Assembly (NCBI GenBank): GCA_003210025.1 | Contig: QCNW01000004.1 | Location: 62,001 to 126,000, forward strand | Reading direction: 5' to 3' | Length of the DNA stretch: 64,000 nt | Source of the DNA: Pelagibacteraceae bacterium AG-426-M19 | GTDB lineage: Bacteria > Pseudomonadota > Alphaproteobacteria > Pelagibacterales > Pelagibacteraceae | Shown: positions 54,620-62,725 of the stretch, one piece after another | Layout: every line of letters starts with the position of its first letter | Position numbering within the stretch: the first letter of the stretch is position 1 | The notes under the pieces: model-generated | Seen by the model: the letters and a program-made list of their open reading frames with translations, nothing else | Database searches by the model: none | What the model was told of the DNA's origin: nothing | Program-made: the position numbers and the translations under genes

Positions 54620-55800
54620 TTCACAAAGTAATAATTTTAGGTTCGACAGGATCAATCGGATCTTCAAGTTTAAAATCAATATTTAAAAAAAAAAATTATA
54701 AAATTGTTCTTCTTAGTGCAAATAAAAATATTAATAAATTATTAAAACAATGCATAATATATAATGTTAAAAATGCAGTTATAGAAGATGAAAATAAATT
54801 TAAAGAATTTAAAACTATTTTTAAAAGAAAAAAAATAAAATTACACTCAGGATTAAAAAAAATAAATTTAAATAGATTATTAAAGTATAAAGTTTCTTAT
54901 TGTATAAACTCAATATCAGGAATTGAAGGATTAGAGCCTACATTAAAATTTATTCCATTAACTAAAAAAATTTTAATTGCAAATAAAGAATCTTTAATAT
55001 GTGCATGGAATATAATATCAAGGGTTTTAATAAAAAATAAAACACAATTTATACCAATAGATTCTGAACATTTCTCTATTTGGAAATTAATTAAAAATGA
55101 AAAATTGGAAAATTTAGAAAAAATTTATCTAACAGCATCAGGTGGTCCATTTTTAAAAAAAACTTTAAAACAAGTTATTAATACAAAACCAAAAGCTGCA
55201 TTAAATCACCCTAATTGGAAAATGGGAAAAAAAATTTCAATCGATTCTTCAACAATGATGAACAAAATTTTTGAATTTATTGAAGCAAAAAAAATTTTTA
55301 ATTTAACTAAAAATCAATTATCTATAATAATTCAGCCATCATCATTTATTCATGCAATAGTTTTTTTTAAAGGTAAAATAATTAAATTTTTAGCTCATGA
55401 TACAGATATGACTATTCCTATATCTAATGCTCTTGAAATTAGAGATTATCAAAAAAAAATATCATATTCCAAATATATAAATAAAATAAATTCTTTAGAA
55501 TTGCAAAAACCCACCATTAAACAATACCCACTCTTATCGATATTAGATTTAGTACCAGAAAATTACTCTTATTTTGAAACGATTTTAATAACTATAAATG
55601 ATCACTTAGTTTATAAATTCTTATCTAATAAAATCAGCTATTACTCAATACATTTAAATCTTTTAAAATTTATCAAAAGTCCATTTTTAAGAAAATATTA
55701 TAAATTAAAACCTAAAAATATATATGATATAAAAAGAATGATTGAGGTTACAAAAAATCATATAAATAATAAAATTATAAATTATGAAAAAAAAATTTAA
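54616..55800 (+). CDS. dxr: 1-deoxy-D-xylulose 5-phosphate reductoisomerase
   Basis: This 394-residue enzyme of the MEP isoprenoid route has the NADPH loop LGSTGSIGSSSLKSI, the NKESLICAW strand, a metal site DSEHFSIWKL (a variant of the usual DSEHNA), the flexible loop ASGGPF, and HPNWKMGKKISIDSSTMMN. It makes 2-C-methyl-erythritol 4-phosphate. The gene overlaps the bamA start by 17 bases, so no rseP gene lies between them. Confidence 0.95.
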   Translation: MIHKVIILGSTGSIGSSSLKSIFKKKNYKIVLLSANKNINKLLKQCIIYNVKNAVIEDENKFKEFKTIFKRKKIKLHSGLKKINLNRLLKYKVSYCINSISGIEGLEPTLKFIPLTKKILIANKESLICAWNIISRVLIKNKTQFIPIDSEHFSIWKLIKNEKLENLEKIYLTASGGPFLKKTLKQVINTKPKAALNHPNWKMGKKISIDSSTMMNKIFEFIEAKKIFNLTKNQLSIIIQPSSFIHAIVFFKGKIIKFLAHDTDMTIPISNALEIRDYQKKISYSKYINKINSLELQKPTIKQYPLLSILDLVPENYSYFETILITINDHLVYKFLSNKISYYSIHLNLLKFIKSPFLRKYYKLKPKNIYDIKRMIEVTKNHINNKIINYEKKI

Positions 55801-58033
55801 ATTTTTAAAAAAAATAATTTTTTTATTGTTTATTCAGTTGTTATTTTCAAAAAATGGTTTTACTGAAAATATTAAAGATTTTAATATTCAAGGCAATGAT
55901 AGGGTTTCAGATGAAACTATAATAATGTTTTCATCTCTAAATATCGATGACAATATTAATGAAAATAATCTTAATGAAGCCCTAAAAAAATTATACTATA
56001 CAGATTATTTTAAACAAGTTGAAATATATTTCGACAAGCAAATAGTAACAATCAATGTAATAGAAAATCCTATTATCCAAAATGTTAAAATTGAAGGTAT
56101 AGACCGTGACAGTATTTATGAAAAAATTGAGGATATAACATCAAAAATTGAAAAATATCCCTTTGTTGAAAATAAAATTAACGAACAGGTAATCTTATTA
56201 AAAAATATATTAAAATCATATGGCTACTATTTTGTTAAATTAGAAACTTCAATTAATGAAAATTCAAATAATACTGTTGATTTACAATATAAATTTGATC
56301 TTGGTGAAATTGCAAAAATAAAAAAAATCAATTTTATTGGTGAAAAAATTTATAATGATACGGTTCTAAGAAATATTATAATTTCAGAAGAAACAAAATT
56401 TTGGAAATTTATAACAAAAAACAAGTTTTTAGACTTAAATAGAATAAGAGCAGATGTTAGTAGATTAGAAAAATTTTATAAAAATAGAGGTTTTTATAAT
56501 GTAAAAATAAAGTCAACGACTGCAGTAATAACAGATGAAAATCAATTTGAATTAATATTTAATATTAAAGCAGGTAATAAGTTATTTTTTGATAATATCC
56601 AGTTTTCTGAGAGTAAAAATATTTTGGAAAACGAATTAGAATTTTTTAATAAAAAATTTCTAAAATTAAAAGGTAAAAACTACTCTGAAAAAAAAATAAA
56701 TAGACTAATTGATGACATAAACAATTTTACATTAAATAATGAATTTGTTTTTTTAAATGCAAGCTACGATACAATTATAACTGATAATAATAAAATAGAT
56801 ATAATTATAAACTTAGATGATCTAGATAAGAAATTTGTTGATAGAATAAATATACTAGGAAACTTTATTACTGACGAAAAAGTTGTTAGAAATACGCTAA
56901 TTGTTGATGAGGGAGATCCGTTTAATGAAATTTTATTCGAAAAGTCCTTAGCAAATATTAAATCTCTTGGTATTTTCAAAAGTGTCAACTACGATATGAC
57001 TGAAAATAATAAAGCAAACAAAGTTATCGATATCAGAGTAGAAGAACAACCAACAGGTGAGATTTTTGCAGGTGCTGGTACTGGAACAACAGGATCGAGT
57101 ATATCAGCTGGAATAAAAGAAAATAATTATTTAGGTTTAGGAATTAAATTAGATTCAAACTTAACATTAACAGATGATTCTATTAAAGGTAAATTTTCAG
57201 TCATAAATCCTAATTATAAAAATTCTGATAAATCAGTTAAAACGGTAATTGAGAGTTCTTCAGACGATTTTTTTACTCTCAGTGGTTATAAAACAAGCAG
57301 AACTGGAATATCGATTGGTACCGAGTTTGAACAAATGAATGATATGTTTATTAATCTTGAGATGTCAAATTATTATGAAGATCTTGAAACATCCTCAACG
57401 GCTAATAGTATTGTAAAAAAACAGGAAGGAAATTATTTTGAAAACCTTCTTACTTACACATTGAAATACAATAAATTAGATCAAAATTATCAACCTTCTG
57501 ATGGATTTATAAATACATTTTCTCAAACATTGCCATTAATCTCAGATGATCGTTCATTTGAAAATAAATTTTTAAGTTCAGCTTATCATTCTTTAGGTGA
57601 TAATGTTATTTTATCTGCTCAGTTTTATTTGAATACTATAAATTCCTTAGACGATGATGTTAGAATTTCAAAAAGAGTTTTTGTACCTAGTAGAAGATTA
57701 AGAGGTTTTGAGAGTGGTAAAGTTGGACCTAAAGATGGATCCCAATACATTGGTGGAAACTATGCTACTGCTTTAAATTTAAATTCAACAATTCCAAATA
57801 TATTTTTTGAGAACGAAAATTTAGATTTTAATGTATTTTTAGATATAGCTAACATTTGGGAAGTTGATTATAATAGTTCTCTAGACTCAAATAAAATTAG
57901 GTCATCTACGGGTATAGCCGTGAATTGGTTTAGCGCTATTGGACCTCTATCATTTTCTTATGCTGTTCCATTAACAGAAGCAGAAACAGACATAACAGAA
58001 AATTTTAGATTTCAAATTGGAACTTCTTTCTAA
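55784..58033 (+). CDS. bamA: Outer membrane protein assembly factor BamA
   Basis: This 749-residue Omp85 protein has a signal peptide of about 27 residues, then five POTRA repeats to about residue 420, and a C-terminal 16-stranded barrel. The barrel has the VxRF/Y-type loop as RRLRGFESGKVGPKDG, which is the conserved lid loop with (V/I)RG(F/Y), and ends with the Phe required for assembly (FRFQIGTSF). It inserts barrel proteins into the outer membrane. Confidence 0.95.
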   Translation: MKKKFKFLKKIIFLLFIQLLFSKNGFTENIKDFNIQGNDRVSDETIIMFSSLNIDDNINENNLNEALKKLYYTDYFKQVEIYFDKQIVTINVIENPIIQNVKIEGIDRDSIYEKIEDITSKIEKYPFVENKINEQVILLKNILKSYGYYFVKLETSINENSNNTVDLQYKFDLGEIAKIKKINFIGEKIYNDTVLRNIIISEETKFWKFITKNKFLDLNRIRADVSRLEKFYKNRGFYNVKIKSTTAVITDENQFELIFNIKAGNKLFFDNIQFSESKNILENELEFFNKKFLKLKGKNYSEKKINRLIDDINNFTLNNEFVFLNASYDTIITDNNKIDIIINLDDLDKKFVDRINILGNFITDEKVVRNTLIVDEGDPFNEILFEKSLANIKSLGIFKSVNYDMTENNKANKVIDIRVEEQPTGEIFAGAGTGTTGSSISAGIKENNYLGLGIKLDSNLTLTDDSIKGKFSVINPNYKNSDKSVKTVIESSSDDFFTLSGYKTSRTGISIGTEFEQMNDMFINLEMSNYYEDLETSSTANSIVKKQEGNYFENLLTYTLKYNKLDQNYQPSDGFINTFSQTLPLISDDRSFENKFLSSAYHSLGDNVILSAQFYLNTINSLDDDVRISKRVFVPSRRLRGFESGKVGPKDGSQYIGGNYATALNLNSTIPNIFFENENLDFNVFLDIANIWEVDYNSSLDSNKIRSSTGIAVNWFSAIGPLSFSYAVPLTEAETDITENFRFQIGTSF

Positions 58034-58554
58034 TGAAAAAAATTTTGATTTATTTATTTTTATTGCTATTTAGCACCAGCACGTATGGTAAAAATATTGT
58101 TTATCTTGATGTTCAATACATTATTGATAATTCTGAATTGGGAAAATTTTACAAATTAAAGATTAAAAATATACAAAAAGATATTTCTTCTCAACTAAAA
58201 AAAAAAGAAGACGAAATTAACTTTCTTGAAATTAATATAAAAAATCAAAATAATATTTTAAGTGAAAAAGAAAAAAAAAATAAGGTAAATCAACTTAATG
58301 ATTTATTAAAGGAATATAAATTACAAAGTAACAAATTTAACAAACAAATTATAGAAAATAAAAAAAAATACACCTCAAAAATTTTAGAAACCCTAAATCC
58401 ATTACTTACAAATTATGTTGAGAAAAATAAAATATTGTTAGTTGTTGAAAAAAAAAATATATTAATTGGAATAAAATCGTTAGATATTACAAAAGATTTG
58501 CTAAAAATTTTAAATGAGGAAACAAAAAAAAGCAATTTATTAGATGAAAATTAA
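58033..58554 (+). CDS. skp: OmpH/Skp family periplasmic chaperone
   Basis: This 173-residue protein has a signal peptide of about 19 residues ending near STYG, then a highly charged Lys/Glu/Asn-rich coiled coil, as in Skp. It starts with IVYLDVQYIIDNSELGKFY in place of the usual V-D-x-Q-x-x. Skp binds unfolded outer-membrane proteins for BamA. The bamA-skp-lpxD order is typical. The assignment rests on position and coiled-coil layout. Confidence 0.85.
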   Translation: MKKILIYLFLLLFSTSTYGKNIVYLDVQYIIDNSELGKFYKLKIKNIQKDISSQLKKKEDEINFLEINIKNQNNILSEKEKKNKVNQLNDLLKEYKLQSNKFNKQIIENKKKYTSKILETLNPLLTNYVEKNKILLVVEKKNILIGIKSLDITKDLLKILNEETKKSNLLDEN

Positions 58555-59521
58555 AAATCCTTTCTTTAAAATAAAAAAAAATGTTTATTTGTCGGAAATT
58601 CTTAGTACTTTAGGAAAAGAAAAAGTAAGTAAAGATATTAAGATAAATAATATCGCAAACCTAGAGTCTGCCACAACTAATGACATTTCATTTATAAATA
58701 ATTTAAAATATTTAGATTTGTTAAAAAAAACTAAAGCTAATTATATAATAACAAATAATAAATATTTAAGCAAAATTAAAAATTATTGTCATCCCATAAT
58801 TGTTTCCGATGTTTTAAAATCAGTTTATAAAATTACAAGCATTTTTTATCCTGACTCGCTAAATGATATTGCTGATTTTAATGCTACAATATTAAATCAA
58901 AAAAAATATAAAAATGTAAAGTTTGGTAATAATGTTTTAATTGGAAAGAACGTTCTTATTGGTAAAAATTGTATAATTGGTCATAATACCATAATTGAGT
59001 CAAATGTTATTATAGGACCAAAATGTGAAATTGGTAATAATGTTCTTATCAAAAATTCAATAATAGGTGAGAATGTAAGAATTCTTGATGGTTCAGTTAT
59101 TGGAAAAAAGGGGTTTGGTTTTTTTCCTAATAAAGGAAACAATATAAGATATCCTCAGATAGGTATGGTAATAATTAAAGACAACGTTGAAATTGGATGT
59201 AATAATACAATCGATAGAGGATCTTTATCTAATACCGTTATAGGAAAAAATACCTTTATTGATAATCAGGTTCATGTTGCTCATAATGTTAATATAGGTG
59301 AAAATTGCATTATTACAGGTCAAGTTGGTTTTGCAGGAAGTTCAAATATTGGAAATAATGTTTTAATTGGTGGTCAAGCAGGCATTTCTGGGCATTTAAA
59401 AATTGGAAATAACGTTCAAATTGGGGGTGGTAGCGGTGTAATAAAAAATATTCCAGACAATACTAAAGTCATGGGTTATCCTGCTAAAGAAATTAGAAAT
59501 TTTATAAAAGAAAATAAATAA
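58544..59521 (+). CDS. lpxD: UDP-3-O-acyl-glucosamine N-acyltransferase LpxD
   Basis: This 325-residue protein has an N-terminal uridine-binding domain and then a left-handed beta-helix of hexapeptide repeats, such as IGKNVLIGKNCIIGHNTII. The catalytic His is at about residue 247 in HVAHNVNIG. It adds the second acyl chain in lipid A synthesis. It overlaps skp by 11 bases and abuts fabZ. Confidence 0.95.
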   Translation: MKIKNPFFKIKKNVYLSEILSTLGKEKVSKDIKINNIANLESATTNDISFINNLKYLDLLKKTKANYIITNNKYLSKIKNYCHPIIVSDVLKSVYKITSIFYPDSLNDIADFNATILNQKKYKNVKFGNNVLIGKNVLIGKNCIIGHNTIIESNVIIGPKCEIGNNVLIKNSIIGENVRILDGSVIGKKGFGFFPNKGNNIRYPQIGMVIIKDNVEIGCNNTIDRGSLSNTVIGKNTFIDNQVHVAHNVNIGENCIITGQVGFAGSSNIGNNVLIGGQAGISGHLKIGNNVQIGGGSGVIKNIPDNTKVMGYPAKEIRNFIKENK

Positions 59522-59974
59522 ATGTCTGACAAATTAAATAAAGATCAAATAAAAAGTTTACTACCACACAGAGAACCGATGTTATTAATTGACGAATTAA
59601 TTAATATAGAAAAATTAAAATCTGCAACAGCAATTGTTAATGTAACTAAAGAAAGTTTTTTTGTTCAAGGACATTTTCCTGGTGAACCTGTTATGCCTGG
59701 AGTATTAATTGTTGAAGCATTTGGTCAGGCAGCCGCAGCTCTGACCGCGGCTGGCATTGATAAAAAAACTTATGAAAATAAATTAGTTTTTTTAATGACA
59801 GTTGATAAAGCAAGATTTAGAAATCCAGTAATTCCTGATTGTAGATTAGAATTAAATATTGAAGCAGTTAGATCCCATGGAAAAGTGTGGAAATATAAAG
59901 GAGAGGCTTTTGTCGATGGAAAAAAAATGGCAGATGCTCAATGGGCAGCTACTATTGTTGATAGAAAGAAATAA
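59522..59974 (+). CDS. fabZ: 3-hydroxyacyl-ACP dehydratase FabZ
   Basis: This 150-residue hotdog enzyme has the catalytic His51 in QGHFPGEPVMPGVLIVEA and Glu65, and the LLPHREPMLLID start. It dehydrates 3-hydroxyacyl-ACP in fatty-acid elongation, and its location between lpxD and lpxA ties fatty-acid supply to lipid A. A 53-base gap follows before lpxA. Confidence 0.97.
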   Translation: MSDKLNKDQIKSLLPHREPMLLIDELINIEKLKSATAIVNVTKESFFVQGHFPGEPVMPGVLIVEAFGQAAAALTAAGIDKKTYENKLVFLMTVDKARFRNPVIPDCRLELNIEAVRSHGKVWKYKGEAFVDGKKMADAQWAATIVDRKK

Positions 59975-60027
59975 TTAGTAGTAATTCTTGATAAGTATTT
60001 AAAGTATAATTTGTTATCAATTTAAAA

Positions 60028-60813
60028 GTGATACACCATACAGCAATAGTTGATAAAAATTCTAAAATTTCTGAAAATGTTGAAATTGGACCGTATTGTG
60101 TAATCGGTTCAGAAGTTGAAATAGGCGCAAACTCAAAATTGCATTCTCATGTATATATTAATGGAAACACAAAAATCGGAAAAAATAACGAGATATTTCC
60201 TTTTGTTTCAATTGGAACAGATCCACAAGATTTAAAATATAAAGGTGAAAAGAATTCTATCATTATAGGTGATGATAATAAACTTAGAGAATATGTGAAT
60301 ATTAATCCTGGTACATCTCAAGGAGGCACAATTACCAAAATAGGAAGTAATAATTTATTTATGGTTTACTGTCATATAGCTCATGATTGCAATCTTGGGA
60401 ACAATATAGTTTTGGCAAATAATGTTCAAGTTGGTGGTCATGTTAAAATAGAGGATAATGCTATTGTTGGAGGTAGTTGTGCCATACATCAATTTTCTAG
60501 AATAGGTCATTTGTCTATGGTTGGAGGAATGACTGGTGTTTTAAGTGATGTAGTTCCGTTTGGTCTATCATTAGGAAATAGAAATAATTTAGTTGGGCTT
60601 AATATTATCGGTTTAAGAAGAGCAAAAATTTCCAATGAAGATATTAAAATATTACAAAAATTTTATGAATTAGTTTTTATTAATCAAAATTTTAGATCTA
60701 ATATAGAAAATTTAAATACAGATTTGAAAGAAAATAAATATGTTAAAACTATTATTGATTTTATAAATTCTGATAAAAAGCGACCAATATCTCTTCCAGA
60801 AAATATTAAATGA
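60028..60813 (+). CDS. lpxA: UDP-N-acetylglucosamine acyltransferase LpxA
   Basis: This 261-residue beta-helix protein has hexapeptide repeats and the catalytic His119 in YCHIAHDC. A C-terminal helical part includes NIIGLRRAKISNEDI. It performs the first step of lipid A synthesis. The start is GTG at 60028, since no ATG fits the family start MIHHTAIV. It overlaps lpxI by four bases. Confidence 0.96.
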   Translation: MIHHTAIVDKNSKISENVEIGPYCVIGSEVEIGANSKLHSHVYINGNTKIGKNNEIFPFVSIGTDPQDLKYKGEKNSIIIGDDNKLREYVNINPGTSQGGTITKIGSNNLFMVYCHIAHDCNLGNNIVLANNVQVGGHVKIEDNAIVGGSCAIHQFSRIGHLSMVGGMTGVLSDVVPFGLSLGNRNNLVGLNIIGLRRAKISNEDIKILQKFYELVFINQNFRSNIENLNTDLKENKYVKTIIDFINSDKKRPISLPENIK

Positions 60814-61601
60814 TTGGATTATTTTTAGGAGAAAAAAAACTACCATTAGAAATTTTAAAAAGTTTAAAAAAAAAAAAAATTGAATATTTCATAATAGATT
60901 TATCAAAAAATAATAAATTTAAAAAAGATAAAAATAGTTATTTTATTAATATTGGAAAATTTGGTAAAATATTAGAAATAATTAAATCTAAAAAATGTAA
61001 AAAAGTCTTATTTGCTGGAAATATCATTAAACCAAAAATATCAAAATTAAAATTAGATCTTAAAGGTATATATTATATTCCTAGAATTATTAAGGCATCT
61101 AAAATAGGAGATGCAGCTATACTAAAAGAATTGATCAAAATATTATCAGAAAATAAAATAAAGGTTATTAAATTAAATACATATAATCCAGAATTAACTT
61201 TAAACAAAGGATGCCATACAAAATTGAAACCTAGTATGACTGATAAACTTACTATCAAAAAGGGTATTCAAATACTTAATAAATTAAATTCTTTAAATCA
61301 TGTTCAGGCATTAGTTGTTAATAACCAGAAGATTATTTCTTTTGAAAAAAGAAAAGGCACAAAAGACATGTTAAAATCAATTAGAAACAACAAACTACAA
61401 AATAAACTTTTGCTAAAGATGCCTAAATCTAAGCAAGATTTACGAGTTGATTTACCGACTATAGGTCTAGATACATTAAAAGATTGTAAAAAGGCAAATA
61501 TTAAAGGAATTGTTATTAAGGCAGGTCAAAATATATTTTTAGATAAGCGCGAAGGACTTAAATTTGCAAATGAAAATAATATTTTCGTTATAGCTAAATG
61601 A
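60810..61601 (+). CDS. lpxI: UDP-2,3-diacylglucosamine pyrophosphatase LpxI
   Basis: This 263-residue protein belongs to the LpxI (DUF1009) family, which replaces LpxH in many alphaproteobacteria. Recognisable pieces are the N-terminal GLFLGEKKLPLEILKSLK, PSMTDKLTIKKGIQIL, RKGTKDMLKSI (the family's GTD-x-M-L-R-R region), and a late VIKAGQNIFLDKREGLKFAN. It cleaves UDP-2,3-diacylglucosamine to lipid X. The lpxA-lpxI-lpxB order is standard. The protein is very Lys/Ile/Asn-rich. Confidence 0.92.
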   Translation: MIGLFLGEKKLPLEILKSLKKKKIEYFIIDLSKNNKFKKDKNSYFINIGKFGKILEIIKSKKCKKVLFAGNIIKPKISKLKLDLKGIYYIPRIIKASKIGDAAILKELIKILSENKIKVIKLNTYNPELTLNKGCHTKLKPSMTDKLTIKKGIQILNKLNSLNHVQALVVNNQKIISFEKRKGTKDMLKSIRNNKLQNKLLLKMPKSKQDLRVDLPTIGLDTLKDCKKANIKGIVIKAGQNIFLDKREGLKFANENNIFVIAK

Positions 61602-62725
61602 AGAAAATTTTTATTTTAACTGGTGAGCCATCAGGTGATAAATTAGCCTGTGAAGTAATTAAAGAACTAAAAAAGACAAAAAAAGACATTGAATATTTAT
61701 CTGTTGGTGGTCAATATTTAAATTCTATAGGTATTAAGTCGATATATGATCAAAAAGATATTACATATATAGCTTTTACAGACATATTGTTAAATATTTT
61801 TAAGATAAAAAGAAAAATTAATGAAACTGTAAATAAAATTTTAGAATTTAATCCTGATATTTTATTTAGTGTTGATAGTCCCGATTTTACTCTCCGTGTT
61901 TCAAAAATAATTAAATTAAAAAAACCAAATGTTAAAACTATTCATTTTATTGCCCCTAAAGTTTGGGCTTGGCGAGAGGGTAGGGTAAAAAAAATGAAAA
62001 GCTTCTTAGATCATATTCTTTTATTATTCGATTTTGAAAAGAAATATTTTGATAAAGAAAAATTAAAAAATACATTTGTTGGACATCCAATATTAGACAA
62101 TACAAAAAATGAAAAGATTGAAATTAATGAATTATTAAAGGGAAAAATCATATCGATATTTCCTGGTAGCAGATTATCAGAATTAAAATTACATGTGCCT
62201 ATACTTATTGATTTCATAAAAAAAATGACTAAAGAAAAAATTGATTATAATTATATTTTTCATGTGAATGAAAATTTTAGAGATTACTTATCTCAAATAA
62301 TTAAAAAAAATAATTTGAAAAATGTTGATCTAATTTCAAATGAAAAAATAAAAATTGCTACAATTAAAAAATCAATTTTTGCAATAGTTAAATCTGGAAC
62401 AGTCTCACTTGAAGTTTGCAAATATAGCGTGCCATCGATAATAATTTATAAAATGAATTTTTTTAATTTTTTTATAGCTAAGTTATTTTTAAAAATAAAG
62501 TTTGCAAATATGATAAATATTATTAACAACAAAGAAGTTATACCCGAACTTTTACAAAAGGAATGTAACTCAGATGAAATATATAAAACAGTTAATTATT
62601 TATTAAAAAAACCTGAACTTATAAATGAACAATTAAAACAAGTTAATAAAACTATTAAAGAATTAAGATCGATCACCTCATCAAGCAATGAAGCTTCCAA
62701 TGTTTTGTTATCTTATTTGAGATAA
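61598..62725 (+). CDS. lpxB: Lipid-A-disaccharide synthase LpxB
   Basis: This 375-residue glycosyltransferase (GT19) has the FILTGEPSGDKLACEVIKEL start, VDSPDFTLRVSK, HFIAPKVWAWREGRVKKMK, FVGHPILD and LFPGSR-type FPGSRLSELK. It joins lipid X and UDP-diacylglucosamine at the inner membrane. The stop overlaps the convergent gltX stop by 18 bases. A C-terminal SGTVSLEV block shows the UDP site is intact. Confidence 0.95.
   Translation: MKKIFILTGEPSGDKLACEVIKELKKTKKDIEYLSVGGQYLNSIGIKSIYDQKDITYIAFTDILLNIFKIKRKINETVNKILEFNPDILFSVDSPDFTLRVSKIIKLKKPNVKTIHFIAPKVWAWREGRVKKMKSFLDHILLLFDFEKKYFDKEKLKNTFVGHPILDNTKNEKIEINELLKGKIISIFPGSRLSELKLHVPILIDFIKKMTKEKIDYNYIFHVNENFRDYLSQIIKKNNLKNVDLISNEKIKIATIKKSIFAIVKSGTVSLEVCKYSVPSIIIYKMNFFNFFIAKLFLKIKFANMINIINNKEVIPELLQKECNSDEIYKTVNYLLKKPELINEQLKQVNKTIKELRSITSSSNEASNVLLSYLR

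Noticed and set aside
62708-62725. Bidirectional intrinsic terminator between lpxB and gltX
   Set aside because: The stem is only 6 bp, AT-rich, and lacks a T-tract on the lpxB strand; listed only as a curiosity.
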